Shown: positions 50,001 through 56,594 of the stretch, one piece after another | Position numbering within the stretch: the first letter of the stretch is position 1 | How the letters are laid out: every line of letters starts with the position of its first letter | DNA from: Thermoplasmata archaeon | GTDB taxonomy: Archaea > Thermoplasmatota > Thermoplasmata > Lutacidiplasmatales > UBA184 | Direction: 5' to 3' | DNA length: 64,000 bases | Assembly (NCBI GenBank): GCA_030043855.1 | Contig: JASHWW010000005.1 | Coordinates: 13,918-77,917 of the forward strand | Program-made: the position numbers and the translations under genes | The notes under the pieces: generated by a model | Database searches by the model: none | Seen by the model: only the letters and a program-made list of their open reading frames with translations | What the model was told of the DNA's origin: nothing

Positions 50001-50658
50001 GGACGTCAACCAGCGGGCCTTGGAGGAGTACGACGCCGAGAAGTCGCGGATGGACGACTTCGCCCGGGAGGTCGATCGGCTCGGTACCGAGAAGACCGAA
50101 CTGCTCGCGCTGGTCGGGGAGATCGAGACGAAGAAGCGCGAGAAGATCACCCAGGTCGTCGGCCAGGTCAACGAGAACTTCCGTGCGATCTACGGCGAGC
50201 TCTCCGCCGGCGGCGACGGGGAGATCGCGCTGGAGTCCCCCGCCGACCCGCTCGCGGGCGGTCTCCTCATCAAGGCGCGTCCCGTGGGCAAGACCGTCAC
50301 CCGCCTGGAGCAGCTCTCCGGCGGGGAGAAGTCGCTCGCGAGCCTCGCGTTCATCTTCGCGATGCAGCGGTACGACCCGAGCCCCCTCTACGTCTTCGAC
50401 GAGGTCGACATGTCGCTGGACGGGCTCAACGCCGAGTACGTCGGTCGCATGCTGCGGCGAAATTCCGAGCGGGCGCAGTTCGTGGTGATCTCGCTCCGCA
50501 AGGTGACCCTCAAGTTCGCGCACCACCTCTACGGCGTGACGATGCGGGGCGACGGCTGCTCCCACGTCGTCGGCATCCACCTCGACGAGATCCACGACGT
50601 CGAGAGCCGCGAGAACGCCCGCGCGCCCGACGCATCGGCACCGCTGGAGGCGCGATGA
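47029..50658 (+). CDS. smc: Chromosome segregation protein SMC
   Basis: 1209 residues. The ABC-type head is split: Walker A GPNGMGKSN near residue 35 and, at the C-terminus, signature 'LSGGEKSLASLAFIFA' with Walker B 'LYVFDEVDMSLDG'. Long coiled coils flank a hinge at about 525-685 with 'AISGGYLDPTSQG'. It dimerises and forms a ring with ScpA/ScpB that condenses and segregates DNA. It has its own promoter, and its stop overlaps scpA by 4 nt. Confidence 0.97.
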   Translation: MYLKRIKLRNFKSFAGATEIPFATGFTGVAGPNGMGKSNISDAILFVLGPTSSKALRAERLTHLFFNGGSSKKPATECEVSLVFDNGDRLLPVDAAEVEVTRYVKLAPSDPDGYYSYFYVNGKRTTQTEIDSVLSHARLSGDGYNLVQQGDVNKVVTMGPVPRRGLLERLAGISQYDEELERAATKRTDLDGNLSRIQTLLGDIKGRLSSLEGQRLQAIQFKQLQDDRKRSEAQLARAGHRLAEQEVASCQAQVGTVRAEIEKLDAERSQLAARQTTLAAEIDRLEREIAEAGGAAAVKFRQELDEKRIAFARQEQSLDHLREAAEAIAQKVEELDKVVKSDRAQGASLTSQESKLADALADLEKKAGADQKQIQEATGAPGQAQGRLATARKHQLELERSQEARRAKWETAVRTRETANATVLASERSQAQAEDDLREREVEVRDLELRVKESQPAGAGGKAAATGDLQKELFQLKSKETALTAEVERLGQEVGELNRRYLALDARLKARTESGARPNQLAAVDYLLSQRNLGKIPGIHGTVEELAEFDPRHKTALQVAGGNRFQALVVETDQVAEQCIQLLRSEKRGRATFLPLNRMLAGRPHGKSLVVAKGSGAQGFAIDLVKFDESLRPAFWYVFGETVVMDDLAKARAQMGGVRLVTVQGDLIEATGAISGGYLDPTSQGRGADSAVELKRLGEELREKGGAEAAARQELAKVAERIKALAEELSTRSIQDQAHRSTREAFAKDLAAARERLAAAKDRLKSVVAEEQKASAALAEATTTEQRLAGEIESATAEIRSAQEAYLSQLPEAISGRLRSLQETIQKTQEERVRVNGELEAVRASLAALGQNLADHAKELAAARADATARAKEIAATEKLVHEAEAALQALKSVEAKQGEAAKAQSEQKRKLDLDRLKVTESLAKVETNLETRRSLLTQEETRLAQATDHLHELQEALRQFPDPAPDEAPLSVDELKRRIATLDQQIAALGDVNQRALEEYDAEKSRMDDFAREVDRLGTEKTELLALVGEIETKKREKITQVVGQVNENFRAIYGELSAGGDGEIALESPADPLAGGLLIKARPVGKTVTRLEQLSGGEKSLASLAFIFAMQRYDPSPLYVFDEVDMSLDGLNAEYVGRMLRRNSERAQFVVISLRKVTLKFAHHLYGVTMRGDGCSHVVGIHLDEIHDVESRENARAPDASAPLEAR

Positions 50659-51611
50659 GCGGCGCCGTCGTGCCGGAGGCCGTCGTCGTCGAGGCGACGC
50701 CGTCGGTTCCGCGGGACGCCGCGGAACAGATGTTCCGGTACCTGATCTTCCACCGGTCGCTGCTCGGGGAGGGGGAGGACACGTCCGCCCTGCTCGAGCG
50801 GTACCTGGCCCTGGTCGAGAACCTGAAGGACGGGGTCCACCTCGTGATCCCCGACCCCGTGCAGAAGGCGACGGCGCTCCTCTTCGAGCTCGTGATGGAC
50901 GAGGCGTTCGACCCGTGGGAGATCGACCTGGCGAAGTTCACGCAGGCGTACCTCGAGCGGGTCCGTGCCGACGGCGCGGTGAACTTCGCGATCGCCGGCC
51001 GTCTGCTGTACATGGCGTGGAGCATCCTCTACCTGCAGTCGGAGGAGGTCCTGCGGACCCGCGGAACCCCCGACCCGGGCGAACTCCCGGCGTCGGGCGA
51101 ACTGCCGACGGACGACGGCTATCTGCCGCTGATGGAGACCCCCGAGGCGGTCGACGTCACCAGCACCGTCCTCGCGACGGGGGACACCCCGCCGCTCCTC
51201 GAGATGGTCCGCCACCCCGAGGTCCGGCCGGTGTCGCTGCTGGAGCTGGTGCGGGCGTTCGGGGCGGCCGAGGAGGACGCCCGGACCGCCCTCCGGGTCG
51301 AGGAACTGCGCGAGCGGCTGCGGGAAGAGCAGCGCGCCCCCCCCGAGGTCCTCGTCCACGGGGACATTCCCGAGCACGAGCTCTCCGACGCGTGGGAGGA
51401 GATCCTGCGGCACCCGGTCGGGGAGCCGTTTCCGTTCGTCGACCTCTGGGACCCGAAGACCGGCCGCGACCACCTGGTCGCGCTCCTGCTCGCCGTGCTG
51501 TTCCTCGCGCGCGAGAAGTCGGTCGAACTTCGCCAGGACCAGGTCGCCGTCTCGCCCGTGATCGTGGTCCGGACGGCCGACGGCCGCCACCCGGTGGCGG
51601 AGGAGCCGTAG
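50655..51611 (+). CDS. scpA: Segregation and condensation protein A (kleisin)
   Basis: 318 residues. N-terminal 'AALLFELVMDEAFDPWEIDLAKFTQAYLERV' and 'AGRLLYMAWSILYLQSEEVL' match ScpA helical domain 1; a C-terminal winged helix ends 'LLLAVLFLAREKSVELRQDQ'. It bridges the SMC heads. ATGA overlap with smc and a 3-nt gap to scpB make a compact operon. Confidence 0.92.
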   Translation: MSGAVVPEAVVVEATPSVPRDAAEQMFRYLIFHRSLLGEGEDTSALLERYLALVENLKDGVHLVIPDPVQKATALLFELVMDEAFDPWEIDLAKFTQAYLERVRADGAVNFAIAGRLLYMAWSILYLQSEEVLRTRGTPDPGELPASGELPTDDGYLPLMETPEAVDVTSTVLATGDTPPLLEMVRHPEVRPVSLLELVRAFGAAEEDARTALRVEELRERLREEQRAPPEVLVHGDIPEHELSDAWEEILRHPVGEPFPFVDLWDPKTGRDHLVALLLAVLFLAREKSVELRQDQVAVSPVIVVRTADGRHPVAEEP

Positions 51612-51614
51612 ACG

Positions 51615-52235
51615 ATGCCGTCGAAGCTCGACGACCTGGTGCTCGAGGTAGAGGCGATCCTCTTCGCGGCGGGGAAGCCGCTCAGCGCCTCCGAGATCGC
51701 GGCCGCGCTCGAGCGGGACGACCCCCGCCCCGTCCAGCGGGCCGTGCGCACTCTCGAACAGACGTACGAGAACCGCCAGTCGTCCCTCGAGGTCCGGCGG
51801 GTCGGCGACCGATACGCCCTCCAGCTCCGGGAACCGTACGTCGCGACCGTCCACTCCGTGACGCCCGTCGAGATGGCGCCGCGCACCGTGAAGGCCCTGA
51901 CACTGATCGCCTATCACCAGCCGATCCTCCAGAGCGTCCTCGTCCGGATGATCGGCGACCTGGCGTACGAGGAGGTCCAGCACCTCCGCGGCCTCGGTCT
52001 GGTCCGCACGGAACCGAAAGGTTCGACCCTCGAGCTGACCACGACGCGCCGGTTCGCCGAGTACTTCGGGATCGCGTCGAGCCGTCCCGAGGAGATCCGC
52101 CGATTCCTCGAGCAGAAGCTCGGCGTGCCTCCGCCGCCCGGGGCGGTCGATCCGGCGGCGGCTCCGGTCGCCCCCGACGAGCCCGCGTCGCCCGAGGTCC
52201 GCCCGCCGGACGCCCCGGCGCCCCCGGCCGCCTAG
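51615..52235 (+). CDS. scpB: Segregation and condensation protein B
   Basis: 206 residues with two winged-helix domains: 'VEAILFAAGKPLSASEIAAAL' and 'ALTLIAYHQPILQSVLVRMIG', the classic ScpB signature. A Pro/Ala-rich tail of about 40 residues follows. It binds the kleisin ScpA. Last gene of smc-scpA-scpB; converges on the S53 protease gene. Confidence 0.93.
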   Translation: MPSKLDDLVLEVEAILFAAGKPLSASEIAAALERDDPRPVQRAVRTLEQTYENRQSSLEVRRVGDRYALQLREPYVATVHSVTPVEMAPRTVKALTLIAYHQPILQSVLVRMIGDLAYEEVQHLRGLGLVRTEPKGSTLELTTTRRFAEYFGIASSRPEEIRRFLEQKLGVPPPPGAVDPAAAPVAPDEPASPEVRPPDAPAPPAA

Positions 52236-52248
52236 GCCGACCGCGTCC

Positions 52249-54588
52249 TTACAGGCGACCGCAGTGCGGACAGCGCACCGGTTCCGCCGGACGCAACCCG
52301 CCGCAGTAGGGACACAGGAACGTCGCTCCGCCGAGCGTCGAGGCGCCGGTCGAACCCGGAGGGTTCGACCCGAACGGGACCGATCCGCTTCCGAGGCGCG
52401 TGCGACGCGGCCGGGCCGCGACGACCACGAGCACGATCGCGGCGATCACGCCGACGCCGAGGATCGCGTAGACCGTGGTCCACGGGAAGACGGTCCCGCT
52501 GGTCGGGGCCGGGGTCGGGAGGGTCGGGGTCGACCCGTTGTAGACGTAGTTCGCGATGGTGCTGTTCCGGTCGGCGGCGAGGAAGAGCGGGGCGAGGAAG
52601 CCGCCCCAGCCGGTCGTCGCGTCCCACCCCGGACCCGCGGTGAAGACGTAGTTCGACCCCTCGGTCACGTCGAACAACGGGTCGTCGCCGACGTCGCTCG
52701 GGTGGGCGGCGTAGAAGCTCGCCATCCGGTACAGCTCGGGATCCAGGAACCCGAGCGGCTGGAACTGAGCGGCGACCTTCGAACGGACGGCGACCAGGTC
52801 GGCGAGGATCCCCGAGAGGACCGGGGCGGCGATGCTGGTCCCGGCCAGGAGCCCGTAGAACAGGACCCCGGTCGCGTTGCGGAACACGTAGGCGATCGTG
52901 TTGTTGGCCGGCATCGCCACATCGGGCCCGGCCCGGCCGAGCTCCGACGCCCCCTGCTTCAAGGTCGCGTTGACGATCGCCGGCTGGGCCGCGGAGTGGA
53001 ACTGCCACCAAGGCTCGGGGTAATCGGCGGTCGCGATCCCGCCCTCCGACCCGGCGGCGAACCCCGCCTGCTGGTCGTACCACGCGATCATCGAGTTGAA
53101 CCGCGGCGGCGTGGCGTTCCCGACCGTCGGATCGTACGAGACGTTGATCGCCGTGCCGTTGACGATGGCGGTCGGGGCGCCGGCCAGGTCGACGGTCACC
53201 CCTCCGACCGAGAGGCTGCCGGTCGTGTTGAACGCGGCCGTCGCCGGCCAGACGGGCCACTGGCCGTCGGCGCCGCGACCGGTCAACGAACCGGGCGCGT
53301 CGCCCTGATCGCCGCTGGCGGTGACGACCGTCACGCCCGTCGCCGCCGCGATCGTCAGGACGGTGTTCCAGGCGGAGTCGTTGAGGTTCGGGAGGCCGAA
53401 CGAGCCGCTCACCACGGCCAGGTGGGAGGCGCCGTAGTTGTACGACAGCGCCGACGCGAGATCCTGGGCGAAGAAGTCCGCGATGTTCCCCCAGGGGAAC
53501 GATCCTTCGAGCAGGCTGCCCGAGAAGTAGAAATTCTCGATCGTGGCGCCCGGGGCGAGGCTGCCGGCCATCTCGACGTCCAGGGAGTTCTCGATCTCGT
53601 CCCCCGAGGAATCGGTCGCGTTCCCCAACGAGCCGGGGGACGGCGGGGTCGTGCCGGCGACCGTCACCGGCACGCCCCCGAGGGTGGGCATCGGCCAGCC
53701 CGGCCCGAGGGTGTCGTTGAAGTAGGCGTCCACCACCGACGGGTCCCACGGGGGCAGGTTCGTCCCCGTCGTGTTGTTGAACGAGCTGGCCAGCAGTGTC
53801 GCGATCGCGATCCCGGTCGGGTACGTCGGGTCGGTGACCTCGGTGGACCCCGGCCAGAGCGCGGTCGCCTCGTACGCCTGCGCGTAGTCGGACCCGATGA
53901 ACCAGTCGGCGCCGCTCGCGTTGTCGTGCACGTAGAGCGCGGGCGAGCCGCCCGCCGCCACGGGGCCGAGCGCTTCCGGCGCGAGCTCGTGGGAGAATCC
54001 CGGATCGACCGCGTTCGTGAGGCCCCCGATCCCGACGACCACGCCGGCGAGGCCGGTGGCCAGGGACGGAGATCCCACGGCAGTGTAGAGCAGTCGCCCG
54101 TCCTGACGACCGTAGCTCTCGAGCGGCACCCCCGCGATCCGGGCGACGACCGGGGGAGTCGCCACGCAGTTGACGAGCACCCCGCCGTCCTGGGTTCGAA
54201 CGTCCGTCGCGCCGAGAGCGGAGAGCTCCTCGGTCACGCCTTGGACCGCACGGGTCGACGGGCCGAATTGGCTCACGAATTGGTCGTAGGTGAGGAAGTG
54301 GCGGTAGTTCGGGGATGCGGGGGACTCGACGGCGGCCAAGTAGGCGGCCAGACCCGACGGGTCCGACCACCCGAGCGAGAGGGTCAGCGCAATGGGGTCG
54401 GTCGCGGCGAGGGGGCGGAGCACGGCGCCTTCGGGTGCCGCCACCGCGTCGGTGCGGAGCAGCGACGGGGAGCCCGCGGCCGGATGGGCCCCCGGTGCGG
54501 CCCCCTGGAGCACCGGCACGACGAGGGCGCTCGCGACGACCAGCACCGTCACGAGGCCGGCTGAGACTCCGGACGGCCACCGGCGCAT
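52249..54588 (-). CDS. Membrane-tethered S53 (sedolisin/kumamolisin) protease with C-terminal zinc ribbon
   Basis: 779 residues. Signal peptide (about 8-30), a pro-kumamolisin propeptide ('YRHFLTYDQFVSQFGPS'), then the S53 domain: 'EIENSLD' near 331 (catalytic Glu/Asp), 'SGDQGDAPG' (oxyanion Asp) and GTSIAAP near 583 (catalytic Ser). A membrane helix and Arg-rich stop-transfer follow, and the last 25 residues form a CPYC...CPHC ribbon that must be cytoplasmic. S53 enzymes usually act at acid pH. ATG 54588 gives the best signal peptide; an upstream start at 54627 is possible. Confidence 0.88.
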   Translation of the reverse strand: MRRWPSGVSAGLVTVLVVASALVVPVLQGAAPGAHPAAGSPSLLRTDAVAAPEGAVLRPLAATDPIALTLSLGWSDPSGLAAYLAAVESPASPNYRHFLTYDQFVSQFGPSTRAVQGVTEELSALGATDVRTQDGGVLVNCVATPPVVARIAGVPLESYGRQDGRLLYTAVGSPSLATGLAGVVVGIGGLTNAVDPGFSHELAPEALGPVAAGGSPALYVHDNASGADWFIGSDYAQAYEATALWPGSTEVTDPTYPTGIAIATLLASSFNNTTGTNLPPWDPSVVDAYFNDTLGPGWPMPTLGGVPVTVAGTTPPSPGSLGNATDSSGDEIENSLDVEMAGSLAPGATIENFYFSGSLLEGSFPWGNIADFFAQDLASALSYNYGASHLAVVSGSFGLPNLNDSAWNTVLTIAAATGVTVVTASGDQGDAPGSLTGRGADGQWPVWPATAAFNTTGSLSVGGVTVDLAGAPTAIVNGTAINVSYDPTVGNATPPRFNSMIAWYDQQAGFAAGSEGGIATADYPEPWWQFHSAAQPAIVNATLKQGASELGRAGPDVAMPANNTIAYVFRNATGVLFYGLLAGTSIAAPVLSGILADLVAVRSKVAAQFQPLGFLDPELYRMASFYAAHPSDVGDDPLFDVTEGSNYVFTAGPGWDATTGWGGFLAPLFLAADRNSTIANYVYNGSTPTLPTPAPTSGTVFPWTTVYAILGVGVIAAIVLVVVAARPRRTRLGSGSVPFGSNPPGSTGASTLGGATFLCPYCGGLRPAEPVRCPHCGRL

Positions 54589-54646
54589 TCCCTGTACGGA
54601 CGCGGCAGGGGTACTAATGGGCACCACCGTTCCCCGGCCGGGGCCA

Positions 54647-54658
54647 ACACTTTAGTTT
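54647..54658 (+). promoter_or_regulatory. TATA-like element of the HIT gene
   Basis: ACACTTTAGTTT is centred about 26 nt before ATG 54679, fitting a leaderless mRNA. Confidence 0.5.
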
Positions 54659-54678
54659 GGCCCGCGCTCGCCGCGGGG

Positions 54679-55104
54679 ATGCCGGCCCCCGCTCCCCCAC
54701 CCGACGGGCCGTGCGTCTTCTGCGAGATCGCGGCGAAGCGGTCCCCCGCATGGATCGTCCACGAGGACGGCGCGACCGTCGCCTTCCTCGACATCTTTCC
54801 GTTCACGCGCGGCCACCTGCTGGTGATCCCCCGCGAGCACGGAGCCCGACTGACCGACCTCACTCCCGAGGCCCAGCGGGCGCTGATCCGCAGCGTGGCC
54901 GAGTTGTGCGGCCGCGTCGAGCGCCTCGCCCCCGACTACAACGTCGCGCTGAACGCCGGAGCGGCGGCCGGGCAGATCGTCTTTCACGTGCACTTTCACG
55001 TGATCCCGCGGTACGGCGAAGCGAACCCGTTCCGGGCCACGACCCGGGCCCCGCTCGAAGCCGGCGATGCCCGGAAGCTGCTCGTCGAGCTCGCCCGTCC
55101 CTGA
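54679..55104 (+). CDS. HIT-family nucleotide hydrolase/transferase
   Basis: 141 residues. 'CVFCEIAAK' starts the fold, 'FLDIFPFTRGHLLVIPREH' follows and the catalytic triad is HVHFHVIPR (HxHxHxx). Substrates are nucleotide phosphoramidates or dinucleoside polyphosphates. The gap to the MEMO gene is 6 nt, so the two are probably co-transcribed. Confidence 0.92.
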   Translation: MPAPAPPPDGPCVFCEIAAKRSPAWIVHEDGATVAFLDIFPFTRGHLLVIPREHGARLTDLTPEAQRALIRSVAELCGRVERLAPDYNVALNAGAAAGQIVFHVHFHVIPRYGEANPFRATTRAPLEAGDARKLLVELARP

Positions 55105-55110
55105 GGGTCG

Positions 55111-55971
55111 ATGCCGGCGCTGCCCCGACGTCCGGCGGTCGCGGGGCAGTTCTATCCGTCGGACGCCGCCGAATTGACCCGGTTGGTCGAGGCGTGCTTC
55201 ACGGACGCCCGCGGTCCGGGGGAGCTTCCTCCTCGTCGGCGATCGACGGACCGCTCGCTCCAAGCCGCCGTCGTCCCGCACGCGGGGCTCGTCTACTCCG
55301 GTGCGATCGCCGCCCACCTCTACGCCGAGATCGCCGCGCAGCGCCCGCCCGACGCGGTCGTGATCCTCGGGGTCGACCACCACGGGGGCGCTTCCTGGCC
55401 CTCGGTGTCCGGGCGTCCCTGGGCAACCCCCCTCGGGCCCGTGCCGGTGGCGGAGGACCTCGCGCGAGCCCTGGTCCGCGGACCGATCCGTCTCGACGAG
55501 GACGCGCAGCGGGACGAACATTCGATCGAGGTGCAGCTCCCGTTCCTCGACTACGTCCTGCCGCACCCCCGGTTCGTGGCGCTCCAGGTCCCGTTCGGCC
55601 GGTTCGAAGCGTTGGCGCGCGTGGGAGCCGAGCTCCGGGACGCCATCGCCGACCGGGACGTGCTGCTGCTCGCGTCGACCGACTTCTCCCATTACGTCCC
55701 GGCGGAGGTCGCGGAGCGGCTCGACCGGATGGCGATCGATGCGATCCTCGCGGGCGATGCGCGTCGGCTCTACGACACGGTGGCGGCGAACGACATCTCG
55801 ATGTGCGGGATCGCTCCCACCACCGCGCTCTTGGCCGCGGTCGCGGGCCGCGGGCTGGTTCCCCGGCTGCTTCGCTGGGGTCACTCGGGGGAGGTGGCGC
55901 GGATGCGCGATGTCGTCGGATACGCCGCGCTCGCTCTCGAAGCGCCCCCCGTCCCGCCCTCCGTTAAATAG
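55111..55971 (+). CDS. MEMO1-family protein
   Basis: 286 residues. 'RRPAVAGQFYPSDAAEL' at the N-terminus, 'VVPHAGLVYSGAIAAHLY', 'HSIEVQLPFLDYVLP' and 'STDFSHY' match the archaeal MEMO family, related in fold to extradiol dioxygenases. In many archaea MEMO occurs with AMMECR1 and a radical SAM enzyme; those partners are not adjacent here. Function is unclear. Its stop codon lies in the likely TATA box of dcd. Confidence 0.93.
   Translation: MPALPRRPAVAGQFYPSDAAELTRLVEACFTDARGPGELPPRRRSTDRSLQAAVVPHAGLVYSGAIAAHLYAEIAAQRPPDAVVILGVDHHGGASWPSVSGRPWATPLGPVPVAEDLARALVRGPIRLDEDAQRDEHSIEVQLPFLDYVLPHPRFVALQVPFGRFEALARVGAELRDAIADRDVLLLASTDFSHYVPAEVAERLDRMAIDAILAGDARRLYDTVAANDISMCGIAPTTALLAAVAGRGLVPRLLRWGHSGEVARMRDVVGYAALALEAPPVPPSVK
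55962..55971 (+). promoter_or_regulatory. TATA-like element of dcd inside the MEMO stop region
   Basis: CGTTAAATAG spans the MEMO stop codon and is centred about 34 nt before ATG 56001. Confidence 0.45.
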
Positions 55972-56000
55972 CGCCCTCGGCTCGGCGCGCCCGTTCCGGC

Positions 56001-56594
56001 ATGATCCTCTCCGACACTCGGATCCGCGCCGCGATGCGGGACGGCCGCATCGTCATCCGCCCATATCGGCCCGAGTGCCTCGGTACGAACTCCTACGACG
56101 TCCACCTGGGCCCGTACCTCGCCGTCTATCGGTCGGCGGCGCTCGACGCCAGGGTGGCGAACCCGGTCCGCGAGTTCCGGATCCCGAAGACCGGGTACGT
56201 GCTCGTCCCCGGCCAGCTGTACCTGGGCGTCACGGAGGAGTACACGGAGACGCACGGGTACGTCCCGTTCCTCGAAGGCAAGTCGAGCGTCGGACGCCTG
56301 GGGATCGACATCCACTCGACCGCCGGAAAGGGGGACGAAGGGTTCTGCAACTACTGGACCCTCGAGATGAGCGTGAAGATCCCGGTCCGGATCTACGCGG
56401 GGATGCCGGTCGGGCAGTTGATCTACTTCGAGATCTCCGGGACGGTCGACCGCAGCTACGCGACGAAGGCGTCCGCGAAGTACCGGGCGGTGAGCCGCCA
56501 CCCGACCCCGTCGCGCATGCACCTCAATTTCCCGACGTCGGGGCGGGGCCGCTCCCGCGCCGGCCGCCGGGCGACGAAGCCCGCCCCCCGGTAG
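56001..56594 (+). CDS. dcd: dCTP deaminase (dUTP-forming family)
   Basis: 197 residues. 'MILSDTRIRAAM', 'GTNSYDVHLGPY', 'FLEGKSSVGRLGIDIHSTAGKGDEGF' (catalytic Glu/Ser block) and 'GQLIYFEI' are the family blocks. It may be deaminase alone or bifunctional with dUTPase activity. The C-terminal 30 residues are Arg/Pro-rich and their coding region overlaps the 3' end of leuS on the other strand by 71 nt. Confidence 0.93.
   Translation: MILSDTRIRAAMRDGRIVIRPYRPECLGTNSYDVHLGPYLAVYRSAALDARVANPVREFRIPKTGYVLVPGQLYLGVTEEYTETHGYVPFLEGKSSVGRLGIDIHSTAGKGDEGFCNYWTLEMSVKIPVRIYAGMPVGQLIYFEISGTVDRSYATKASAKYRAVSRHPTPSRMHLNFPTSGRGRSRAGRRATKPAPR

Noticed and set aside
46024..50595. A 1523-codon open frame on the minus strand across smc
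   Set aside because: It is antisense to a well-supported SMC gene; the coiled-coil codon bias (GAG, CTC, GCG) leaves the opposite strand free of stops. Only its last part (46024-46785) encodes a plausible protein.
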